DNA of 64,000 bases. It comes from Gottfriedia endophytica. Lineage in GTDB: Bacteria > Bacillota > Bacilli > Bacillales > Bacillaceae_G. This document shows, piece by piece, positions 57,477 through 64,000 of the stretch (positions are counted from its first letter, which is position 1; every line of letters begins with the position of its first letter). Under the pieces are notes generated by a model. It searched no databases. It was given only the letters and a program-made list of their open reading frames with translations, and was not told the DNA's origin. The translations under genes were made by a program, and so were the position numbers. Where the stretch lies: assembly GCF_017814275.1 (NCBI RefSeq), contig NZ_JAGIYQ010000001.1, positions 500,825 through 564,824 on the forward strand. Direction: 5' to 3'.

Positions 57477-57827
57477 TTACTCTGATGCCGAATATCCAAT
57501 AATCTTGCCATTTTCCATATCTGCAAAGATAATCATATCATTTGGTATCGTTATTTTTGTCGTTTGAAAATCAATGAGATATACCTCTTTACCATTATAT
57601 GAGGTATCTTCGATTTTACCCATAGAATTATCCAAAGTTACTTTTGTTATTGTGGCATCAGACCAAGTTCCCTTAATTAGTTGTTTTTGAGATGGTTTTA
57701 GTTGTTCCCATACTTTTTCCCGTACATCTTTATTAACTGTATTGTTAGTATTGCTTTTTTGGTTTGTACAAGCCATTAATCCGAATGTAAGAACAGCTAA
57801 CAAAATTAGAATATTAAACTTTTTCAT
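57477..57827 (-). CDS. Small lipoprotein, 116 residues
   Basis: Lipoprotein signal peptide MKKFNILILLAVLTFG with lipobox LMAC (Cys20), so it should be anchored to the outer face of the membrane. A Asn/Ser/Thr-rich linker follows, then a small domain (EKVWEQLKPSQKQLIKGTW...). Strong ribosome site GGGGGGAGAG. Such small lipoproteins are common in Bacillus; function unknown. Confidence 0.75.
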   Translation of the reverse strand: MKKFNILILLAVLTFGLMACTNQKSNTNNTVNKDVREKVWEQLKPSQKQLIKGTWSDATITKVTLDNSMGKIEDTSYNGKEVYLIDFQTTKITIPNDMIIFADMENGKIIGYSASE

Positions 57828-57842
57828 TTTTCTCTCCCCCCA

Positions 57843-58213
57843 TAAAATATATATTTATAAATTAGACGACTATTTCCTTTTATTGGTTACAGTGGTATTT
57901 ACCGAATATATTAATCTGAATTGTAACAACTCTTGCACATAAATTAACATCAAATTTAGCACCATAATTAACACTTGACCAACAGACATTGTCCATCAAC
58001 TAATTAGAATGCTATTTTCGTTTCTATTTTATACGTTTTATCACAAAATGCCTTGATACATCAACAAAAATAAAGAGTCCAATTCATATGCTAATTAAAC
58101 TCTAAATTGAGATGTTAATTTAAATTTTCTCAAAACTGAACTACTTAGAATAACTGCTGTGCTTTTTAACTTTTTCATAAAGTAGAAGTGATTAATTTAA
58201 TATTGTTATTTCT
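57843..58213. other. Gene-free stretch
   Basis: About 370 bp, AT-rich. It contains AAAATGCCTTGA, also found near the tail of the pseudogene at 51.9 kb, so part may be gene debris. No convincing frame, RNA or terminator. Confidence 0.45.
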
Positions 58214-58302
58214 TGTTCAACTAACGCATGCGATAGTTGAACAACTGGGAGCTACTTTGGTAGTTCCCTTTTTATTGTACTAATTGGCAGTATAGTTCAA
58301 TA
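58214..58302 (+). repeat. Family B element, copy 10 (complete)
   Basis: Palindrome with core CTAACGCATGCGATAG, terminator hairpin GGGAGCTACTTTGGTAGTTC plus CC and TTTTT, and distal motif ACTAATTGGCAGTATAGTTC. From the palindrome core to GGCAG it is identical, about 69 bases, to the inverted copy at 61.4 kb. Confidence 0.9.
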
Positions 58303-58354
58303 AAGTTCAATGATATTATTAATGAAGTGCTGACAAATATAGGAGGGAACTAGA

Positions 58355-58612
58355 TTGGATAACTGGAATTTAAACCTAAGAATTACTAAAATTATAGAAA
58401 ACATAAATGGGTTGCCTAAAGGTGATAAACAAGAGCTAACAGAATTCTTAGAACATGATGAATGGGGAATTGCATTAGAACATTTATGTGCTACTGTCCT
58501 GGAAGAAGAAATAAATATTTCAAGTGAACTGTTTTATGAAATTAGGGAAGTCGGAGAAAAAATAGAAATAGATTGTGCTTCTTGGGAAGAATTAAAGCAT
58601 TTAATAATATAG
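58355..58612 (+). CDS. MafI-family immunity protein
   Basis: 85 residues from a TTG behind AGGAGGG. The sequence fits MafI-like immunity proteins: LPKGDKQELTEFLEHDEWGI, then ALEHLCATVLEEEINISSEL and FYEIREVGEKI with a final WEEL. These neutralise secreted nuclease or deaminase toxins of MafB or other polymorphic systems. No toxin gene adjoins it. A family B palindrome lies 8 bp past the stop. Confidence 0.75.
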   Translation: MDNWNLNLRITKIIENINGLPKGDKQELTEFLEHDEWGIALEHLCATVLEEEINISSELFYEIREVGEKIEIDCASWEELKHLII

Positions 58613-58620
58613 ACATTATG

Positions 58621-58669
58621 GAACTAACGCATGCTTTAGTTGAATTACAAGAGCTGTTATTTTGCAGCT
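58621..58669 (+). repeat. Family B element, copy 11 (no distal motif)
   Basis: Palindrome with core CTAACGCATGCTTTAG, then hairpin AGCTG-TTATTTT-GCAGCT and TTTTT; the distal motif is absent and the next gene's ribosome site follows within 25 bp. Confidence 0.8.
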
Positions 58670-58707
58670 TTTTTAAATGTAAATCATTTATTCTAGGAGG
58701 TTTGTAT

Positions 58708-59208
58708 ATGTTTTCAGCTGATAAATATATTTCTACTATTAAATCCAACCTTGAGAAACAATCGGATATTATAATAAGAAATCTAAAGAATATCTTCACG
58801 TGTAATTTTTCTTCCGAGATAGATTTATTGGATTTTTCAGCATTCATTGAACCTACAAGGTTAGAATTATCAATAAGAATGTTTTCAATGGATAAAGAAG
58901 CCAATGAGGTATTCTATGAGGGAGACGACACAACTGTTTTTGCAGGTAGTGTGGAGATACTTAACGAAGTTAAATATAGTCAAGTAAACGAAAGTCACTT
59001 AGATGAATTTTTCGATTTTTACGAGCAAAATTATGAGACTTTAATTTCAGAAGAGAGGAAAGCTTTTACTGAATGGTTTAGTCAATGTTGGAAAAATGCT
59101 TGTGGAGATGAATTGAATATACCATCATACTTTGTTTTCCACGATGATTATAGATCATTTGATTTGAAAAATAACAAATGGATAGATGACGAAGAAAAAT
59201 GGTCATAA
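58708..59208 (+). CDS. Hypothetical protein, 166 residues, immunity-like
   Basis: ATG seven bases after AGGAGG. Soluble, acidic (many Asp/Glu in the second half), Trp-rich end: FTEWFSQCWKNACGDELNIP, YFVFHDDYRSFDLKNNKWID. Size, acidity and setting between MafI-like and barstar-like genes suggest an immunity protein, but I know no family name. A family B palindrome starts 14 bp past the stop. Confidence 0.65.
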   Translation: MFSADKYISTIKSNLEKQSDIIIRNLKNIFTCNFSSEIDLLDFSAFIEPTRLELSIRMFSMDKEANEVFYEGDDTTVFAGSVEILNEVKYSQVNESHLDEFFDFYEQNYETLISEERKAFTEWFSQCWKNACGDELNIPSYFVFHDDYRSFDLKNNKWIDDEEKWS

Positions 59209-59222
59209 AGGTTTAATCCCTT

Positions 59223-59250
59223 ATTCAACTAACGCATGCGATAGTTGAAC
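59223..59250 (+). repeat. Family B palindrome, copy 12
   Basis: Palindrome with core CTAACGCATGCGATAG; followed by CACCAAAGGCTGTTGAATAT with no recognisable hairpin or complete distal motif. Confidence 0.8.
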
Positions 59251-59304
59251 TTCACCAAAGGCTGTTGAATATTAAAATCAAATATTACTTATCGAGGTGA
59301 GAAC

Positions 59305-59787
59305 ATGGAATTATGGAGACAACTCCTTTTAAACGGTTCGGTAAAGTTATTTTGGAATGAAGAAATCTTAGATAAGTATCTAACTGAAATATCAAACGAA
59401 GGCTTTGATATATATACGTTAGACTGTTCAAAATGGAATTCACATAATTATCATAATGATTTAGCTGCTGTATTAGAATTTCCAGATTATTATGGTAAAA
59501 ATTTGGATGCATTTAATGACTGTTTAAGTGATATGACTTCTGAAAGAATTGGTATTGTATTGGAATTTAGAAACTATGAAATGTTTGCTAAAAAGGACAA
59601 ATATGCTGCACATTCGATTCTAGATATAATTCAAATTAACGCCTGGAGATTTTTACTTGAGGATGAAAATCTTAAACTCATTGCTTTTGTACATTCAAGT
59701 GATCCAGAGATTGATTTCCCAGATTTAGGTGGTCTTTCTGCTGAATGGAATCCCGATGAATGGTTAGATAAAAGCCGCGGACTATAA
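59305..59787 (+). CDS. Barstar-family protein
   Basis: Barstar-type inhibitor domain: the motif FPDYYGKNLDAFNDCLSDM (about residues 59-77) is diagnostic, with WDALxDCL replaced by LDAFNDCL. 160 residues, longer than classical barstar (about 90) through an N-terminal 30-residue part and a C-terminal tail (EIDFPDLGGLSAEWNPDEWL). Expected to inhibit a barnase-like RNase. GAGGTGAG ribosome site. Family B palindrome 31 bp past the stop. Confidence 0.85.
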   Translation: MELWRQLLLNGSVKLFWNEEILDKYLTEISNEGFDIYTLDCSKWNSHNYHNDLAAVLEFPDYYGKNLDAFNDCLSDMTSERIGIVLEFRNYEMFAKKDKYAAHSILDIIQINAWRFLLEDENLKLIAFVHSSDPEIDFPDLGGLSAEWNPDEWLDKSRGL

Positions 59788-59818
59788 TTTACATTAACTT
59801 TGTTATTTGTTATTTTTG

Positions 59819-59846
59819 TTCAACTAACGCATGCGTTAGTTGAATT
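59819..59846. repeat. Family B palindrome, copy 13
   Basis: Perfect palindrome with core CTAACGCATGCGTTAG, between the convergent barstar-like and DUF4304 genes and so in the 3' position of both. Confidence 0.85.
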
Positions 59847-59906
59847 AGGAAATTTAATTTTCTTAACAATCATTTAACTTTCAAATTACTTTCTGAAACC
59901 GTTTAT

Positions 59907-60545
59907 CTAGTTAGTTGGAATTTCTAGTCCTAATTTATTTGCAATTTTTAAGATTCTAGGTTTGTAATTTGGATTTAAAGTTTCAGACATCCAACACTTT
60001 AAAAACTCTTTTTGAGCCATGTCCTTTTTATTTAGTAGATAGTATAGTGTTATTTTATGAGTAAAGTTAGCTCGAAAACCAAGATGTTCAATTTCGTTGA
60101 GAATTTCATTAATAGAGTTTAATTTCTCCACATAAGGAAAAATAATTTCTTCTAAATCTTTTTTAACTTCCATTGCTACATTTTTAATATCTGTATCTTC
60201 TCTTATCGTATAACCTGGATAAGACCAAGATGACTTTAAATTTTCAAGGGCGCACTCGATTAGTGGATTTATAATAGTATTATATGAAAACCAATTATTA
60301 GGAAGCTCTTCTCCTATTGCTTTTAAGAATTCCTTCGAACAAATTTTTAAATCTATAGTAAAACTATTCTCATCTTTCGTATTCCATGTTCCTGGAATTA
60401 AATGAATAATCTGGATAATATTATCAGACTCTTTGACAAATATATTTCCTTTGGTCTTATATCCCTTGTCTTTAAAAATCGGTTTTATATATGCCTTCAA
60501 CATCAACTTATACATTTCTTTGGGTAACAAGACTGTTCGCCTCAC
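59907..60545 (-). CDS. DUF4304 family protein
   Basis: Pattern MYKLMLKAYIKPIFKDKGYK then NIFVKESDNIIQIIHLIPG fits DUF4304, a family often found among toxin immunity genes; function unproven. 212 residues from GTG, or 202 from an ATG ten codons in; neither has a good ribosome site. Downstream palindrome is 60 bp away, shared with the barstar gene. Confidence 0.65.
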   Translation of the reverse strand: MRRTVLLPKEMYKLMLKAYIKPIFKDKGYKTKGNIFVKESDNIIQIIHLIPGTWNTKDENSFTIDLKICSKEFLKAIGEELPNNWFSYNTIINPLIECALENLKSSWSYPGYTIREDTDIKNVAMEVKKDLEEIIFPYVEKLNSINEILNEIEHLGFRANFTHKITLYYLLNKKDMAQKEFLKCWMSETLNPNYKPRILKIANKLGLEIPTN

Positions 60546-60706
60546 TATTAAATATTTTTCAAACGAGTAAATTAAAGATTATACGGATAATGTTCTACTT
60601 TACATATAAAATATCCTTGTTCACCATCTTAAATAACTACAATTTTCATAAAATTAGGTGGATAGTTCTTGAAATATTTATTCGATTTAGCGAACTTCAA
60701 TTCATA

Positions 60707-60793
60707 TTACAACTAAACTGTCAAATAGTTAAAAAGAGGCTGATCGAATGATCACCCTCTTTTTGGTGTTTAACTAACGCATGCGTTAGCTAC
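60707..60793 (-). repeat. Family B element, copy 14
   Basis: Distal motif CAACTAAACTGTCAAATAGT, hairpin AAAAAGAGG...CCTCTTTTT with inner GATC pairing, and palindrome core CTAACGCATGCGTTAG, ending 7 bp past the stop of the gene on its right. Confidence 0.85.
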
Positions 60794-60800
60794 ATTATTG

Positions 60801-61310
60801 TTATTCGCTATGAATTTCAAAGCAAAAATAGCCAAATGCAGTATCTTCTTCTTTTAATTCCATTTCAGATTTTGCAATATCCATCATTTTGGGAAGAATT
60901 TCTTTCAAACTATTTTTATATCTTTCGAGTGCAATTTTATAAGAAGTAACATCATTATTTTTACATATTGGATATAATATTGCTCCTAATTTTAAATCAT
61001 TAAGTGCTCTTGGTTGATCTATGGGTTCCAAGCATTCCAAAATATGCAACCTTTGGTCTTTTTCATCAAAAGAGTCTCTACATTCTATATAAAACATATA
61101 TTCTTCATATTCAATTTGCATATTTAATTGTTCATTTATATAGAATGGTGTAATTCTTATGTACCCAGTCGTAGAGTTTGAATTAATTATATCGTCTAAT
61201 ATACTTTTTAATTCAGTAATGGTCGGATAATGTCTATATTTCCCTTTATAGTATGCAGTGTGATTATAGATTATTTCGTTAATTATTCCTTTGTTTTTCC
61301 TTAACATCAT
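60801..61310 (-). CDS. Hypothetical protein, 169 residues, immunity-like
   Basis: ATG behind GGGAGGAG. Soluble, with helix-rich C-terminal half (YKIALERYKNSLKEILPKMM, then AKSEMELKEEDTAFGYFCFE). No signal or membrane segment. Setting suggests an immunity protein; family not recognised. Family B palindrome 7 bp past the stop. Confidence 0.65.
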   Translation of the reverse strand: MMLRKNKGIINEIIYNHTAYYKGKYRHYPTITELKSILDDIINSNSTTGYIRITPFYINEQLNMQIEYEEYMFYIECRDSFDEKDQRLHILECLEPIDQPRALNDLKLGAILYPICKNNDVTSYKIALERYKNSLKEILPKMMDIAKSEMELKEEDTAFGYFCFEIHSE

Positions 61311-61354
61311 TCTGCTCCTCCCATTAAATTAACTACTTTTATATTACCATTTCT

Positions 61355-61444
61355 TATTCAACTATCCTGCCAATTAGTACAATAAAAAGGGAACTACCAA
61401 AGTAGCTCCCAGTTGTTCAACTATCGCATGCGTTACTTGCATTA
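61355..61444 (-). repeat. Family B element, copy 15 (complete, inverted twin of copy 10)
   Basis: Distal motif TTCAACTATCCTGCCAATTA, ACAATAAAAA, hairpin GGGAACTACCAAAGTAGCTC plus CC, and palindrome core CTATCGCATGCGTTAC. Reverse complement shares about 69 consecutive identical bases with the element at 58.2 kb. Right end lies 14 bp past the stop of the next gene. Confidence 0.9.
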
Positions 61445-61458
61445 GGACAGTATTGGCT

Positions 61459-61764
61459 TTAAGGTTTAATAAATTTAACCTCAAAATTATCTGAAACTTT
61501 ACAAATCTTTCCCCATTCATACTTATTAAACTCTGTAATAATACTCTGATATGTTTCTAAAATAAATTTGATATTATTTGCATTATCTATATTATAATCA
61601 GCAGAAATTGCATCGTACTCATAATGCAGTCCTTTTGGTTTTACAATCTCATTTTCCAACTCTATTTCTTCATTTTCAGTTGTAATAGTAACCACAGGTG
61701 GGAAAGGGAATTGGTAACTTTCAAACTGTAAAGTAATCGATTTAATTTCACTTTTTATCTTCAT
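61459..61764 (-). CDS. Hypothetical protein, 101 residues
   Basis: MKIKSEIKSITLQFESYQFP, strand-rich N-terminal half and helical end (NIKFILETYQSIITEFNKYEW). Starts 5 bp after the stop of the small gene upstream, so the two form an operon and are probably translated together. Weak ribosome site. Family not recognised. Confidence 0.6.
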   Translation of the reverse strand: MKIKSEIKSITLQFESYQFPFPPVVTITTENEEIELENEIVKPKGLHYEYDAISADYNIDNANNIKFILETYQSIITEFNKYEWGKICKVSDNFEVKFIKP

Positions 61765-61769
61765 TTGCT

Positions 61770-61931
61770 TTATAAGCCTAGGAATAATATTAATGGTTTT
61801 TCAATTATTTCTTTCTCAATGTCCGTTTCTACATTTTGTAGATTTTTTTCAAATTCCTCCAAAAACTCTTTGCTTTGAAATATTTGGGCTTTTTTTAATG
61901 GATAAGCAGCTAATCTACTGAATTTTGTCAT
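61770..61931 (-). CDS. Small hypothetical protein, 53 residues
   Basis: ATG behind AAAGGAGCATTGATAAA, a good ribosome site. MTKFSRLAAYPLKKAQIFQS and then an acidic helix KEFLEEFEKNLQNVETDIEK, ending PLILFLGL. First gene of a two-gene unit with the 101-residue frame. It may alternatively be the N-terminal piece of a split gene. Confidence 0.55.
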   Translation of the reverse strand: MTKFSRLAAYPLKKAQIFQSKEFLEEFEKNLQNVETDIEKEIIEKPLILFLGL

Positions 61932-61998
61932 TTTATCAATGCTCCTTTAATTTTATGGATGTACAAAAAATATTCAACAACAAACTTTGAAAATTCTT

Positions 61999-62087
61999 GT
62001 TCAACTAATCTTCCATTAAGTTCATCTCAATTTTTCAGAAAAAAAGTTGCTTAGCTCCAGAGGTTGACCTCCGGAGTTAAGCAAACT
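61999..62087 (-). repeat. Family B element, copy 16 (palindrome lost)
   Basis: Distal motif TTGTTCAACTAATCTTCCAT and TTAAGTTCATCTCAATTTTT, then a strong hairpin TTGCTTAGCTCC / GGAGTTAAGCAA (62047-62084). The palindrome position holds only TCTAACTATC. The hairpin should terminate the gene on its right. Confidence 0.65.
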
Positions 62088-62110
62088 ATTTCTAACTATC
62101 TCCTGAGCAA

Positions 62111-62752
62111 TTAAATAACAACGGAGAATTTAGTAAACTGTTTTGATTTTGCACCTTTAAATTCTTTATGACTCAATCCAATAGGGAGGTTGAACAAATC
62201 CTTAAAATAACTGTAGATTTCATCAACTTGACTAAGCTCATCTACCTGAATTTCTTCTACACATTGTAAATTAAAAAAACTATTTATCTCATTTATACTT
62301 AAACAAGATTTTGAAAATCCATAGGATTCAATATTTCCAAAAATACCCGAAGTTGTAAATTTCCCTTCCCTATATAATGAGATTTCTATCACGTCATTAT
62401 CAAGATTCGATACGGCAACAATCTTTTTCCCAGATTTCCCAAACCAATTCATTACACAATCTTTTATCGTTTCGAATGTTAAATACTCCGAATAAACATT
62501 CACCACGTTTTCTGTTTTTGAAAGATAAAAAACAGCTTTTACCTCTTTAACTTGTGAAATTAACTTCATCACAGCCGAAAGTTGGTCTGCCTCAGAAGAA
62601 TTTTCATTTATTGAATTCTTAGATATAAACTCATTTAATAATTTTGTATTCGGATGATTAGGCAAATTGTCGAGATCACAGTCACTTAAATAAATTTCGA
62701 CTTCCTCAATATCTGCATCAAAAATGTGTAAAGAACAATAGTTTTTCCGCAA
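62111..62752 (-). CDS. Hypothetical protein, 213 residues
   Basis: TTG start behind AGAGGTGATTTTTT. MRKNYCSLHIFDADIEEVEI, a middle part with VKEVKAVFYLSKTENVVNVY and C-terminal helices. No signal or membrane segment. Family not recognised; last gene of the island before the insertion sequence. Downstream family B hairpin. Confidence 0.65.
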   Translation of the reverse strand: MRKNYCSLHIFDADIEEVEIYLSDCDLDNLPNHPNTKLLNEFISKNSINENSSEADQLSAVMKLISQVKEVKAVFYLSKTENVVNVYSEYLTFETIKDCVMNWFGKSGKKIVAVSNLDNDVIEISLYREGKFTTSGIFGNIESYGFSKSCLSINEINSFFNLQCVEEIQVDELSQVDEIYSYFKDLFNLPIGLSHKEFKGAKSKQFTKFSVVI

Positions 62753-62950
62753 AAAAAATCACCTCTATTTTTATATACCACTTAAACTTAACCCCAGCCT
62801 CAAAATCGGGTTTACAGTAGAAGCCGCTAGCACAGAGCAATAACTATTTCTTTCCTAACATATGGTTTTTCGAGCGTTACACCAAAACATGCGGAGTGTA
62901 ATTTCTTTGCAATATTTATTTTCTATTTAACCATATTTTACCATAAAACC

Positions 62951-62974
62951 TTATTAAACTATCCTGCCATTTAG
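62951..62974 (-). repeat. Family B distal motif, interrupted copy 17
   Basis: TTAAACTATCCTGCCATTTA followed by G, the first 24 bases of a family B element; where TTCAATAAAA is expected the sequence switches to the left end of the IS110-type element. Confidence 0.7.
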
Positions 62975-62979
62975 CCAAC

Positions 62980-63215
62980 CATGCAGCGCAAGCGCTGCAC
63001 CACAGCGAATGAAAAAGAATTAAAACCGTCAATACTGCTTCTATGGCTGGGTGAGGAAGGTCGATCAACTATGGTGCCATTAGAGCCCATCATTTAGTCT
63101 GACTCCAACGATCACGGTGTATCACAGTCTGTCGCTCCCTTACGGGAAGCACTCATGGTAGATTAATCCTATTCTGATTTTTGCACCAGCCCCTACTTTT
63201 AAAGCCAAAGGAAGG
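62980..63215 (+). ncRNA. Candidate bridge RNA region of the IS110 element
   Basis: IS110-group elements encode, in the noncoding end next to the transposase, a structured bridge RNA that pairs with target and donor DNA. This stretch is GC-richer than its surroundings, begins with a hairpin CAGCG-CAAG-CGCTG (62984-62997), has further dyads (CTCCCTTACGGGAAG at 63146-63160), no open frame, and contains TGCCATTA and CATTTAG, both matching the target motif. Inferred, no covariance check made. Confidence 0.4.
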
Positions 63216-63224
63216 ATGAATTCA

Positions 63225-64000
63225 ATGGAAGTTATCATTGAACGAGTTTGCGGAATGGATGTTCACAAGGACAACATTACTGCCTGTATTATGACACCAG
63301 AAGGAAAGGAGATTCAAACGTTTTCAACGAAAACGATATTTTTAATAAAATTGATGGATTGGATAAAATCACATGGGTGTACTCATGTCGCAATGGAAAG
63401 TACAGGTGTGTATTGGAAACCCATTGTTAATTTAATTGAAGCTGAAGATTTAGAGGTTTTTGTCGCCAACGCACAACATATGAAAGCTGTTCCTGGACGA
63501 AAAACTGACGTAAAAGATGCAGAATGGATCGCCCAACTTCTCCGTCATGGGTTACTAACAGCCAGCTTCATTCCCAATCGACAACAACGCGAGTTAAGAG
63601 AACTAGTTCGATATCGTAGAAGTATAATTGAAGAACGATCTCGACAACTTAATAGAATTCAAAAAGTACTGGAAGGTGCGAATATTAAACTGGGTTCTGT
63701 TGTTTCAGATATTATGGGTGTTTCATCTAAAGAAATGCTTTACGCTATTGCAGATGGAGAAGAAGATCCTACGAAACTAGCAAGTATGGCTCGTCGCTCA
63801 TTAAAACGCAAAAAGGATGAACTTGAGCTCGCTCTACGAGGTTATGTTAATCCTCATCAACGTATGATGCTGAAAACAATATTAACTCACATTGATTTTC
63901 TAACTGAACAAATTGAAAAACTCGATTTAGAAGTAACCCAAAGAGTAAGCTCTTATCAAGAAGACATAGAAAGACTGGACTCAATTCCAGGTATCGCTCA
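63225..64000 (+). CDS. IS110-family transposase (5' part)
   Basis: ATG after GGAAGG; about 258 codons to the window edge with no stop. RuvC-like DEDD domain: Asp in CGMDVHKDNITACIMT, Glu in VAMESTGVYWKPIVN, Asp pair in PGRKTDVKDAEWIAQLLRHG. The coiled-coil linker follows (RYRRSIIEERSRQLNRIQKV), and the C-terminal Tnp2 domain with catalytic Ser is entered at LDSIPGIA. Recombinase acting with a bridge RNA. Looks intact as far as seen. Confidence 0.93.
   Translation, partial: MEVIIERVCGMDVHKDNITACIMTPEGKEIQTFSTKTIFLIKLMDWIKSHGCTHVAMESTGVYWKPIVNLIEAEDLEVFVANAQHMKAVPGRKTDVKDAEWIAQLLRHGLLTASFIPNRQQRELRELVRYRRSIIEERSRQLNRIQKVLEGANIKLGSVVSDIMGVSSKEMLYAIADGEEDPTKLASMARRSLKRKKDELELALRGYVNPHQRMMLKTILTHIDFLTEQIEKLDLEVTQRVSSYQEDIERLDSIPGIA

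Larger units (their letters stand above)
62975..64000 (+). mobile_element. IS110-family insertion sequence (partial)
   Basis: Begins where the family B motif breaks off, carries about 250 bp of higher-GC noncoding sequence and then the transposase, which runs off the window. IS110 elements lack terminal inverted repeats, so the left edge is set only by comparison with intact family B copies. Confidence 0.75.

Noticed and set aside
57742..57942. Plus-strand frame opposite the lipoprotein start
   Set aside because: Covers the ribosome site and signal peptide of the minus-strand gene; no start signal.
49478..62974. CRISPR array
   Set aside because: The repeats are about 90 bp, in both orientations, separated by genes, and have no uniform spacers; no cas gene is present.
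49478..62974. A true class of integron
   Set aside because: No tyrosine integrase gene is visible, cassettes are in both orientations, and the palindrome does not give the GTTRRRY core exactly. Kept only as an analogy.
63248..63430. Closed 60-codon plus-strand frame at the right end
   Set aside because: It is an out-of-frame shadow of the IS110 transposase, whose true frame (from 63225) has no stop before the window edge.

Overview
The window is chromosomal DNA from a low-GC Gram-positive bacterium of the family Bacillaceae. Genes 1 to 49 kb follow the Bacillus subtilis 'yt' gene neighbourhood almost item by item: infC-rpmI-rplT, ytxC, dnaI-dnaB, nrdR, speD, gapB, coaE, mutM, polA, phoPR, mdh-icd-citZ, ytwI, ytvI, fxsA, pyk-pfkA, accA-accD, ytsJ, dnaE, ytrH-ytrI, nrnA, ytpI, ytoI, ytkL, ald, ackA, ytxK. 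Strong GGAGG-type ribosome sites, TTG/GTG starts and sporulation genes (ytxC, ytrHI, ytvI) fit a spore-forming Bacillus relative; I cannot name the species. Most of these genes are on the minus strand.

Layout. 0-5.8 kb: translation (IF3, L35, L20 with an L20-type leader and an AUU start) and primosome genes. 5.8-14.6 kb: polyamine, gluconeogenesis, CoA, DNA repair and replication genes, with three small genes not obvious in a simple ORF scan. 14.6-30.9 kb: phosphate two-component system, TCA cycle block, lower glycolysis, acetyl-CoA carboxylase and malic enzyme, a compact central-carbon region. 31-49.3 kb: DnaE, sporulation membrane proteins, nanoRNase, small membrane proteins, a peptidase, alanine dehydrogenase, acetate kinase and proline synthesis.

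Two dispersed repeat families stand out. Family A is a roughly 200-230 bp GC-rich, dyad-rich repeat present in eight copies between core genes (plus one internally deleted copy at 2.6 kb). Family B is a roughly 90 bp element confined to 49.4-63 kb: a palindrome with core CTAACGCATGCGTTAG, then a variable terminator-type hairpin, then a conserved distal motif resembling ATTGGCAGGATAGTTGAA, with short terminal inverted repeats.

49.4-64 kb is an accessory island of small genes in both orientations. Several resemble polymorphic-toxin immunity proteins (MafI-like, barstar-like, Imm50-like, DUF4304), but no toxin is visible. Almost every gene or gene remnant here has the family B palindrome 4-31 bp after its stop codon, so the island reads as a series of gene-plus-element cassettes. 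It also holds at least five decayed genes, an MFS drug exporter, a secreted protein and a lipoprotein. At the right end an IS110-family element appears to have landed inside a family B element; its transposase runs off the window, and its noncoding left end is where a bridge RNA would be expected. The cassette arrangement and its possible mobility are the most novel points in the window.
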